Positions 56,692 to 64,000 of a stretch of 64,000 bases of DNA are shown here, piece by piece (position 1 is the first letter of the stretch; each line of letters starts with the position of its first letter). The DNA comes from Lachancea mirantina (Eukaryota > Ascomycota > Saccharomycetes > Saccharomycetales > Saccharomycetaceae), in NCBI GenBank assembly GCA_900074745.1, contig LT598469.1, positions 434,001-498,000 of the forward strand. Direction: 5' to 3'. The position numbers were made by a program, and so were the translations under genes. Below the pieces are notes generated by a model, which was not told the DNA's origin, searched no databases, and was given only the letters and a program-made list of their open reading frames with translations.

Positions 56692-57291
56692 CTACCGGAA
56701 CGCCAACTCCGTCAGCAGTTGTTGGAAAGGCGCGCTGCGCTCTGACCGGAACGAACGCAGCGGCGCGTCGCTATGACACACCCGCTCCAGACACTGCGTG
56801 ACGCTCTCGACCGTGGCGGTCGCAGACACTAGGTATCCCTCTGCAGCAAACTTGTCGGCAATTTCTGCCTGGTGGTTATCCATAAGCGAGGTGTTGACCA
56901 CGACCACGAGCCGTTTATGTGCACGTAGCGCATCCAAAATCGACCCGGTACCGGCATGCGATATGATCAGCTGTGCTTCGTGTACAATGATCTGCTCTAT
57001 TTTCCCCGACAACGCAAACCCTATGATTTGAAGTCCTTCACACTGCGCGACGTCCACTGCATCACGTTGCAGTGCAGCGCATTCCAAGAATGTGTCTGCA
57101 ACATTGCTCGCCTGCGAAGCATTTGCTAGCATCTCTTGAAACTCGCGGCGGAAACCTTTTCCGTACTGTACGATAAGCCTCGAGAAACCCAGTTCTCGCA
57201 GTTTGGTAAGGACAAGCGGGTCCAGTACCGTCGAAATCAGTTGAGGGAACGGAACCGTGGCGCCTGACGTGACAAGGGCGGTCTGCAGCAT
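56692..57291 (-). CDS. ALG13: UDP-GlcNAc transferase catalytic subunit Alg13
   Basis: The 199-residue soluble protein (S. cerevisiae 202) pairs with membrane-bound Alg14 at the cytosolic ER face and adds the second GlcNAc to dolichol-PP-GlcNAc in N-glycan assembly. It is the C-terminal half of a GT-B glycosyltransferase: ALVTSGATVPFPQLI at the start, LIVQYGKG, and the donor-binding block LIISHAGTGSILDALRAHKRLVVV with the Asn/His pair further on (NTSLMDNHQAEIADKF). It diverges from RPT6 (628 bp between starts), as YGL047W/YGL048C do in S. cerevisiae. Confidence 0.96.
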   Translation of the reverse strand: MLQTALVTSGATVPFPQLISTVLDPLVLTKLRELGFSRLIVQYGKGFRREFQEMLANASQASNVADTFLECAALQRDAVDVAQCEGLQIIGFALSGKIEQIIVHEAQLIISHAGTGSILDALRAHKRLVVVVNTSLMDNHQAEIADKFAAEGYLVSATATVESVTQCLERVCHSDAPLRSFRSERSAPFQQLLTELAFR

Positions 57292-57919
57292 GACGACACG
57301 GTATTTTGTACGACGTTAACTGCTGAATCCTCTACTTTTTCATATATGAGCGAGATGTCAAGAAAACCAATGCGCCATTAGGTGCTTACGTACACAGTGA
57401 TTTATCTCTTTCCCAGCTATTTTCTGTAGGATCTGAGCCCATGAATCAAGTTTGCGCTGCACTGTGTTCATCCTACAATTAGTTATATCTTTTTCGATGC
57501 CCTAGACCTGGATGTTGTCTGCTTTTCGTACTATTTTCGTGTTCAGCTCAAAATTGATGAACTAGTTTCTCCAGAGGAAGGAAACCATACTAACGCCGTT
57601 TTGGCTGATGAGAAACAGAAAACCCGCAGGAAACCCGCAGGAGAAAGGACATACCAGTAGCGATCATTGAGCCTCAGTAGGCATATTCCTGAGAAACCGA
57701 GAGTCTTTAAAACCTAATTCCAGGCGTCGGTCATTATGAGATAGGCACCAGAAGTGACTAAATGTCTCGTACATAATGACATCACTATACATATACCTGG
57801 AATGGAATTTGGGTTTCTGGAAAAAAGGTAACCTGTAAGAGTAACTTACGCCGGTGGCAAACACAGTTTCACAGGCGGAAGGCTGATCGATTGAAGGATA
57901 TAGGACTACTTTTCGCACC
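57292..57919. other. Divergent intergenic region ALG13/RPT6
   Basis: This 628-bp shared promoter region carries the PACE element of RPT6 (annotated separately) and an AAACCCGCAGG direct repeat near 57620-57643. No gene is seen. Confidence 0.55.
57853..57862 (+). promoter_or_regulatory. PACE element (Rpn4 site) of RPT6
   Basis: CGGTGGCAAA contains the full GGTGGCAAA proteasome-associated control element, 58 bp upstream of the RPT6 start. Rpn4 uses this site to co-regulate proteasome genes. Confidence 0.9.
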
Positions 57920-59134
57920 ATGAGCACTGCCGCAGTAAGCAGTTTACCCTTGAACACCCACGAAAGTGGTATCAAGCCGTATTTTGAGCAAAAAATTCAG
58001 GAAGTGGAGCTCAATATTAGAACCAAAACGCAGAACTTGAGGCGGCTGGAGGCGCAAAGAAACGCCCTGAATGACAAAGTAAGATTTATCAAAGACGAGT
58101 TGAGACTGCTACAAGAGCCTGGGTCTTATGTGGGAGAAGTGGTCAAGGTCGTTTCGGACAAGAAGGTGTTGGTCAAGATTCAGCCCGAGGGCAAATACAT
58201 TGTGGACATCGCAAAGGATATCAACGTCAAAGATCTCAAACCATCGCAACGAGTATGTCTCAAGAGTGACTCTTACACATTGCACAAGATCCTGGAAAAC
58301 AAAGTGGACCCATTGGTGTCGCTGATGATGGTCGAGAAAGTGCCAGATTCTACGTACGACATGGTAGGTGGGCTCACGAAACAAATTAAAGAGATCAAAG
58401 AAGTCATTGAACTGCCCGTCAAGCACCCAGAACTGTTTGAAAGTCTCGGAATAGCGCAGCCCAAGGGTGTCATCCTCTATGGGCCTCCCGGCACGGGTAA
58501 AACTTTACTTGCACGTGCTGTGGCGCACCATACGGATTGCAAGTTTATCCGTGTGAGCGGTGCCGAGTTGGTCCAAAAATATATCGGTGAGGGTTCGCGA
58601 ATGGTTCGGGAACTGTTCATCATGGCCAGAGAGCATGCGCCTTCTATCATTTTCATGGATGAAATCGACTCGATTGGGTCCAGTCGAGTCGAAGGAAGTT
58701 CTGGAGGTGACTCAGAAGTGCAAAGAACCATGTTAGAACTATTGAATCAACTGGACGGGTTCGAAACTTCCAAAAATATCAAGATCATCATGGCCACAAA
58801 CAGACTCGATATTTTAGATCCCGCGCTTCTACGTCCTGGTAGAATCGACCGTAAGATCGAATTCCCACCACCAACGGTCGCTTCACGTACCGAGATTTTA
58901 CGTATTCATTCTCGGAAAATGAATCTAACGCGCGGCATAAACCTCAAGAAAATCGCAGAGAAAATGAACGGCTGCTCCGGTGCAGACGTGAAAGGTGTAT
59001 GCACAGAGGCCGGTATGTACGCGTTGCGCGAGAGGCGAATTCACGTCACTCAAGAAGACTTTGAGCTTGCTGTTGCCAAGGTCATGAACAGAAACGACGA
59101 AACTGCCATTTCCGTCGCTAAACTTTTCAAGTGA
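57920..59134 (+). CDS. RPT6: 26S proteasome regulatory ATPase Rpt6
   Basis: The 404-residue AAA ATPase (S. cerevisiae 405) is one of six in the base of the 19S particle that unfolds substrates. An N-terminal coiled coil (about 20-65) leads to an OB-fold, then the AAA domain with Walker A GPPGTGKT (about 191-198), Walker [12 protein letters not shown], the second-region [14 protein letters not shown] arginine finger motif, and the C-terminal tail AKLFK. Conservation with S. cerevisiae is very high. It is followed in the same direction by eIF4G, as YGL048C-YGL049C. Confidence 0.98.
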   Translation: MSTAAVSSLPLNTHESGIKPYFEQKIQEVELNIRTKTQNLRRLEAQRNALNDKVRFIKDELRLLQEPGSYVGEVVKVVSDKKVLVKIQPEGKYIVDIAKDINVKDLKPSQRVCLKSDSYTLHKILENKVDPLVSLMMVEKVPDSTYDMVGGLTKQIKEIKEVIELPVKHPELFESLGIAQPKGVILYGPPGTGKTLLARAVAHHTDCKFIRVSGAELVQKYIGEGSRMVRELFIMAREHAPSIIFMDEIDSIGSSRVEGSSGGDSEVQRTMLELLNQLDGFETSKNIKIIMATNRLDILDPALLRPGRIDRKIEFPPPTVASRTEILRIHSRKMNLTRGINLKKIAEKMNGCSGADVKGVCTEAGMYALRERRIHVTQEDFELAVAKVMNRNDETAISVAKLFK

Positions 59135-59669
59135 GGTACGATACAAAAGAGGTCAAGGTTACAAGAATGAACGTTTGAATCAGCGTTTAGGGTCTGACCA
59201 GTCTCGAACACATGGCCAAGTCGGAATTTAATTGCATTTGAACCTAAAATTGGCAGTTTCGACTTCGCAAAGGATCGAAAATGATCCCTTTAACCACCGT
59301 CGAGACTTTTTGACACCTTTCCATGGTCAATTAGTCATATTTTGGTGTCTGGTAACGTTTCAATGTCCTTGTCTATTTCATCGTACTTAGTCTACATGTA
59401 TCTTAACGCCGTAATTCAACTCCAAACCGATGATCATCATCAACGGAACCTCTGAAAATTTTTCGCCTACAGTTTGAAAAAAAAATTTTATCTGTTTCAA
59501 GAGCCACCTTCCTGAGCTAAAAACCAAAGCCATCGAGAGGCCATTCTGTAAGGAGAGTGGCAATTGGGCGAGGGCAGTCACGTCTGGGAGTTTTATTGAA
59601 GGCATTTGACGTTTTTGCACAAAAAAACGCAGCTGATAGAGTGAAATTTGTCCCGACATCGAGCTTGCA
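59135..59669. other. Intergenic: RPT6 terminator and eIF4G promoter/leader
   Basis: This 535-bp gap lies between two co-directional genes. An A-rich tract at ~59477 and T-rich tracts occur, with no gene recognised. Confidence 0.5.
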
Positions 59670-62600
59670 ATGAGTGAACAGCAAGCAACTGAAAAGTTGG
59701 AAGGGGTAGAGAGGCCGATGCAGCAGCCGCAGCCGCAGCAACAGCAACAGCAACAACAGCAGGATCGTTCCCAGCACCAGCACCAGAGATATCCCCGTGG
59801 TAATGACCAGAGACAGGGTTACCAGAAAACGCAGAGATCAAATTCTAAGCAATATAACGGAAATTACCAGAATAACCGTTACAACAAAAATGGATACCAA
59901 AACAAGGGCAACCGTAACGGGGGCGCGAATGCGATGCAGTGGGCGTATGGATCGTACGGAATTCCAGGACAGCCTCAATTTTATCCGTCTTACGGATTTG
60001 GATACATGCCTCAAGTCGCACAGGGTTACCAGCCTCCACAGGCTCCAGTTTCTCCTGTGATATCGAGTGCCACGTCCAACACAATGTCCCCAAGTTCGTC
60101 CAACCCATCACTTTCCTCTACCCCAGTGGCAAAAAAAATTGAAATTACAAACCGATCCGGAGAGCATGTTGATTTGAACGCTATTCACAGCCAGCATTTA
60201 GCTTCTACGGGAGGCGCTTCTGTTAAAGAAGTGCCAAAAGAGGCGGCTAAGTCTCCTGTAGCGGAGGTTGCAGTACCAGCTGCCGTTCCTGCTCCTGTTA
60301 CTGAAGAGCCTAAAGCATCCAATTCTGTACCTTCTCAAGAAGAAATTCTTAAGATGAGTTTCTTAGAGCAAGTTAGAAAGCGGAAAGAGCTTTTGGCCAA
60401 ACAAAAAGCCGGTATTGAATCCCCAGCCGCCACAGCGGAGCCAATCGAGAAGCCTTCCGCTTCGGCTGCACCAGTCGTTGCTAAAGCCGAACCCGAAGTG
60501 CCATCTGAGGCGGCTGCTCAAGCGCCTGCTGCCGATGGAGAGGAAGGGCAAAAGTCTTTTCCCTCTCCAACCACTGAAACTCCAAAAGATAACGAGGACA
60601 CTACTCCTAAGGAACCTGTTGAAGTTCCAGTTAAGACGGAGGAGAAGAAGATCGATGACGAATCTCACAATGTTGAAGTCGCCGTTAAGCCACCCATCTT
60701 GCCCGAAGAAGAAGAGAAGGATGATAGCGATTCATCCAAGCCTTTAACGTTTGCCGAAAAGCTCAAACTTAAAAAGCAAGCCGAAGCTAAGGTTGCTACA
60801 GAATCTAAACAGGAAACTGCGAGCTCGACCGCTGTGTCTGGTGAGGAGCCCGCCGCGAGACAAGAGTTGGATCAAGAAGAACCAGCTGTTGGCAAGGTTG
60901 AGGAAACCGACCAAGTCGCTTCTGAACAGACGCCAGAAGGACCGGTCGAGTCTGTTGATGAAACCGCTACTACTGAGACGGATCTCGCCGACGAAGCTAA
61001 GAAAAGTGACGAAGAAACTGAAGACCAAGATATTGACGATGGTAAGCTCACCATGACTGAATTGTTGAAGAAACTTCAAGAGATCCCTGTCGTTGAAGAT
61101 GTCTATTCTCACAAATACCCGGAAGGCGTTGAAGCACCAGACCCAAGATACAGGCGCGAGAAGATAAAGTATACGTACGGCCCCACTTTCTTGCTACAGT
61201 TTCAGAACAAGGTCAATGTCCGTGCTGATGCTGAGTGGAAGACCGAAATTGCATCCAAGATTGTGATTCCGCCTGAAACTGGCCGAGTTGGTGGCAAGGG
61301 TAAAGACTCTAAGTTCGGTCCAGGCTCTGGCTTCAAGAAGAGCGGTTCTTTGAGAGGAATGGAAGGCAGATCTAACTCTAGGTCCTCTTCTAAAAGAAAG
61401 TCCAAGAGAATGGGAGATGACAGAAAATCAGGCAGGGCATATACTTCAAGAAAGGACCGTGAAAGAATGGCTGAAGAGGAGGCCGAGAAGGCCAAGGAAG
61501 ACGTTGCTCCACTTGTCGCAAGCGCCAATAGATGGGTTCCAAAATCTAGGCAAAAGAAGACTGAAAAGAAATTTGCTCCTGACGGTGTAACAGAGCTATT
61601 GGAGAAGGATGAGGCTGAAAGAAAGATGAAGTCCTTGCTAAACAAGTTGACTTTAGAGAAATTCGACACTATTTCGGAAGAAATCATTCAAATAGCAGAT
61701 CAATCCAAATGGGAGAAAGAAGGTGAGACTCTCAGGGTTGTCATTGAGGAAATTTTCAACAAAGCAACTGATGAACCTCACTGGTCTTCCATGTACGCAC
61801 AACTGTGTGGTAAGGTCGTCAAAGATATGGACCCTGAGATCATCGACGAGAACAACGAAGGTAAAGCAGGTCCTAAGCTAGTTTTGCATTATTTGGTGGA
61901 TAGATGTCACACCGAATTTCAAAAAGGTTGGACTGACAAGCTCCCTACCAAGGAGGACGGTTCTCCTCTCGAGCCAGAAATGATGTCAGATGAATACTAT
62001 GTTATGGCAGCAGCCAAGAGAAGAGGTCTAGGTTTGGTAAGATTTATTGGTTTCCTTTACCGCTCTAATCTGTTGACCGCTAAAATGATGTTTGAGTGTT
62101 TCCGAAGGTTAATGAAGGATTTGGCTGACAGCCCAAGTGAAGAGACTTTGGAGTCCGTCATCGAATTGTTAGGAACTGTCGGTGAACAGTTCGAAGGCGA
62201 CAAATTAGTTCAGCCCAATGGTGCCCTTGAAGGTTCGACTGTGTTAGATCAGTTGTTCTTCATGTTGGACAAGATTACACAAAGCGGCGATTTATCGAGT
62301 AGAATCAAATTTAAGCTTGTTGACATGAAAGAACTCAGAGAAAAGAAGCATTGGAACAACGCCAAGCGCGACGAGGGCCCAAAGACCATTCAACAAATTC
62401 ACGAAGAAGAAGCTGCCAAAAAGGCTCATGAAGAAAGAGAGCGCAGACTCAAGAGTGGATCCAGATCCAATTCTAGGAGAAACAACTCAAATATGGGTCC
62501 AAGGAATGGGTCTAGAAGAGATCTACCCTCGATGTCGAAAGATAATTTCATTTCTACAAGGTCTACCTCTTTGAGGCATGCTCAGAGTTCTAATAAAGAG

Positions 62601-62672
62601 GAAGCTCCAGCTCCAAAGACTGCGACAAACATGTTTGATGCATTAATGGGACCCGAGTCGGATGAGGACTAG
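59670..62672 (+). CDS. TIF4631: Translation initiation factor eIF4G (Tif4631/Tif4632)
   Basis: The 1000-residue scaffold links cap-binding eIF4E, the helicase eIF4A and Pab1. The N-terminus has a CAG/CAA-coded Gln/Pro run (about 18-31) and an Asn/Tyr/Gly-rich RNA-binding segment. A long Ala/Pro/Glu-rich middle follows, with the Pab1-region block LNAIHSQHLAS at about 168. The eIF4E-binding motif is YTYGPTFLLQF (Y-x4-L-Phi) at about 500. The MIF4G/HEAT domain is at about 650-890 (LLNKLTLEKFDTISEEII, FIGFLYRSNLLTAKMMFECF). The Arg/Ser-rich tail SGSRSNSRRNNSN is the third RNA-binding segment. It is the single counterpart of TIF4631 (YGR162W) and TIF4632 (YGL049C), between RPT6 and TYW3 and near RTS3, so both S. 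cerevisiae contexts meet here. Confidence 0.97.
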   Translation: MSEQQATEKLEGVERPMQQPQPQQQQQQQQQDRSQHQHQRYPRGNDQRQGYQKTQRSNSKQYNGNYQNNRYNKNGYQNKGNRNGGANAMQWAYGSYGIPGQPQFYPSYGFGYMPQVAQGYQPPQAPVSPVISSATSNTMSPSSSNPSLSSTPVAKKIEITNRSGEHVDLNAIHSQHLASTGGASVKEVPKEAAKSPVAEVAVPAAVPAPVTEEPKASNSVPSQEEILKMSFLEQVRKRKELLAKQKAGIESPAATAEPIEKPSASAAPVVAKAEPEVPSEAAAQAPAADGEEGQKSFPSPTTETPKDNEDTTPKEPVEVPVKTEEKKIDDESHNVEVAVKPPILPEEEEKDDSDSSKPLTFAEKLKLKKQAEAKVATESKQETASSTAVSGEEPAARQELDQEEPAVGKVEETDQVASEQTPEGPVESVDETATTETDLADEAKKSDEETEDQDIDDGKLTMTELLKKLQEIPVVEDVYSHKYPEGVEAPDPRYRREKIKYTYGPTFLLQFQNKVNVRADAEWKTEIASKIVIPPETGRVGGKGKDSKFGPGSGFKKSGSLRGMEGRSNSRSSSKRKSKRMGDDRKSGRAYTSRKDRERMAEEEAEKAKEDVAPLVASANRWVPKSRQKKTEKKFAPDGVTELLEKDEAERKMKSLLNKLTLEKFDTISEEIIQIADQSKWEKEGETLRVVIEEIFNKATDEPHWSSMYAQLCGKVVKDMDPEIIDENNEGKAGPKLVLHYLVDRCHTEFQKGWTDKLPTKEDGSPLEPEMMSDEYYVMAAAKRRGLGLVRFIGFLYRSNLLTAKMMFECFRRLMKDLADSPSEETLESVIELLGTVGEQFEGDKLVQPNGALEGSTVLDQLFFMLDKITQSGDLSSRIKFKLVDMKELREKKHWNNAKRDEGPKTIQQIHEEEAAKKAHEERERRLKSGSRSNSRRNNSNMGPRNGSRRDLPSMSKDNFISTRSTSLRHAQSSNKEEAPAPKTATNMFDALMGPESDED

Positions 62673-62976
62673 AGTATTGGCAGGCCCGGCAATTAAATTT
62701 ATAAACCACGGTTATTATCCCATTACTTGTCATGAAACGACGGAAATCATCTAATCAAAGAGGAGAAGGCTGAAATTTTGTAAATCTATCCTGTTTCTCC
62801 CTCACAACAAGAACTTAGTTAAAGGAGAAACAACTTTTCTTCTCTTCATTTAATTTGGCATTTTGACACTCTAAAATATCATGCGAAGCATCATTTACTC
62901 AATAGCTTGTACTTTAGAAAACCTCTACCATCAAGTATTTCCACTACACTATGTTAATAAACGCAATTTTCTCATC
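62673..62976. other. Convergent intergenic region eIF4G/TYW3
   Basis: This 304-bp AT-rich gap holds two converging 3' ends; no gene is seen. Confidence 0.6.
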
Positions 62977-63804
62977 TCATAATTGAGCGTTCTCGTGTAA
63001 CTCGTTGGCAGCTTCTTGCGCTTCCAAAAGGGCTTTTTGTCTCAAGAGTCCCGCATTGCGTTTTCGCTCTCTTCGCGCTTCTTTCGACTCAGTTTGCGGC
63101 TGCGGAACTGATGGTTGATCCTTTGCTGGATTGAAAGCCACCTCGATGCGATTGTGTAGCTCGCGCAATTTGATGGCGTTTTCCCCAAACTTTCTCGTCG
63201 AGAGTTGATCGATGATGGTGATATATCTCTTAGATACGAAAAACCGTAACACATTTTGAGGGTCTCCTGGAGCCTTGTATCCAATCGGGATATCGAGTTT
63301 GATGTTTATCCGCATGGCAACTATGTTGTTACTGCCTACCCCACTCTCACGGAAACCGCACGACATTGCGATGTTAAAGAGTTTGGCCGCGGTCTCGAAA
63401 TTTCGACATTTAACATGCAAAATCAAGGGCTCAAATTTGTAAAGAACATACTGCACAGTTGAATCAAGATCGCACTCCTCCTCAGGCTTGAATTCAATCA
63501 TATCTTTAAACTTTTCAATCCATCCATTGACTTTCGAAGACTCGTGCGTCACGAACAGCCATTTCCCACCGTCACCTTTCCCGCCACTCTTGTGAGACCC
63601 ATCACGCACTTTATTGCCCTCAATGAACACACTAACTCTACCAGAACACGAAGAGGTAGTAACCATGTCAGGATGAGAATTTATGAGCTCAATGATAGGA
63701 ATACATGGCTCATCGATAGAGCCCTTGGGAGAAAGATCCGATTCAGAACTCGAAATTTCTTGCAAAATATGTTCTTTCTTCTGTGCAAATGCGTCCTGAA
63801 CCAT
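62977..63804 (-). CDS. TYW3: tRNA wybutosine-synthesizing protein Tyw3
   Basis: The 275-residue protein (S. cerevisiae 273) is the SAM-dependent methyltransferase of the third wybutosine step, acting on the modified guanosine 37 of tRNA-Phe. The TYW3 fold shows INSHPDMVTTSSCSGRVSVF near the start, GKWLFVTHES, the strand QYVLYKFEPLILHVKC and the block AMSCGFRESGVGSNN. The C-terminal ~40 residues are a basic Ala/Lys/Arg-rich helix. It is convergent with eIF4G, as YGL050W/YGL049C. Confidence 0.96.
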   Translation of the reverse strand: MVQDAFAQKKEHILQEISSSESDLSPKGSIDEPCIPIIELINSHPDMVTTSSCSGRVSVFIEGNKVRDGSHKSGGKGDGGKWLFVTHESSKVNGWIEKFKDMIEFKPEEECDLDSTVQYVLYKFEPLILHVKCRNFETAAKLFNIAMSCGFRESGVGSNNIVAMRINIKLDIPIGYKAPGDPQNVLRFFVSKRYITIIDQLSTRKFGENAIKLRELHNRIEVAFNPAKDQPSVPQPQTESKEARRERKRNAGLLRQKALLEAQEAANELHENAQL

Positions 63805-64000
63805 TGTTACGCTGGCGATTGGTCTTGAACGAGCAATTGGCTATAAAAGCTTCTAACGCGATGGGCTGATGTGCAAATTTCGAGCGGCTTTTTTCGTCAA
63901 TGAGGTCAAATTAGTTCACTCAAACCAATCTGATGAGCCCTTTTTGTTTAAACTGCTACTCCTTCAAGGGATTCGAATCGATGGATAGCCAATTGCACAG

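Noticed and set aside
63955-64000. GATTCGAATC near the right edge, recalling a tRNA T-loop
   Set aside because: The flanking bases do not form a T-arm stem or an acceptor stem on either strand.

Overview
This window comes from the nuclear genome of a budding yeast of the family Saccharomycetaceae that branched before the whole-genome duplication (a Lachancea-, Torulaspora- or Zygosaccharomyces-like species; the exact genus cannot be fixed by eye). Genes are compact, almost all intronless, and very close to S. cerevisiae proteins. Neighbouring genes alternate between two S. cerevisiae chromosomes: YMR110-107 and YMR116-118 mesh with YKL129-128 and YKL135-142 in the left third, and YGL040-050 meshes with YGR155-162 in the right half. 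Such interleaving is the signature of the unduplicated ancestral gene order. MYO3/MYO5, SDH3/SHH3 and TIF4631/TIF4632 are each present as one gene.

Layout. 1-22 kb: HFD1 (cut by the left edge), MYO5, ILV2, PMU1, SPG4, ASC1 (with an intron that carries the snR24 snoRNA), APL2, CMC1, MRPL31, SPC24 and HSK3 (back to back), CTK1, TGL1, SDH3 and an MRP8-like gene. 21.7-25.5 kb: a gene-poor island rich in CACGTG sites, holding an AT microsatellite and three fragments of one diverged repeat family; it coincides with a synteny break. 25.5-31.5 kb: SNF7, SED5, a Vba-type vacuolar transporter gene and AAT2 (the YLR025-027 block with one extra gene). 32-64 kb: tRNA-Leu(CAA), PTI1 and RNA15 in tandem, a small new ORF, DST1, a YGL041W-A-like gene, CYS4, VPS20, HEM2, a PITH-domain gene, CHO2, MTR3, RIM8, NSR1, a repeat-rich GPI mucin, RTS3, tRNA-Val(AAC), ALG13, RPT6, eIF4G and TYW3.

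Most genes are housekeeping: actin and endocytosis (MYO5, APL2), amino-acid synthesis (ILV2, AAT2, CYS4), mRNA 3'-end formation and transcription (PTI1, RNA15, CTK1, DST1), ESCRT-III (SNF7 and VPS20), kinetochore (SPC24, HSK3), mitochondrion (CMC1, MRPL31, SDH3), lipid (TGL1, CHO2), ribosome biogenesis, RNA and translation (NSR1, MTR3, ASC1, eIF4G, TYW3) and proteasome (RPT6). Promoters carry readable sites: Gcn4 at ILV2, Rap1-like at ASC1, UAS-INO at CHO2, PAC/RRPE at NSR1 and PACE at RPT6.

The most unusual item is the PITH-domain gene. Its reading frame stops four nucleotides after an AAATTTG slippery heptamer, a 7-bp stem begins at once, and the -1 frame continues the same coiled coil for about 105 residues into a membrane segment. 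This is either a programmed -1 frameshift or a fresh single-base change. Other items worth attention are the CACGTG cluster with the relic repeats, a GC-rich block with two minisatellites around PMU1-SPG4, and the bidirectional SPC24/HSK3 promoter.
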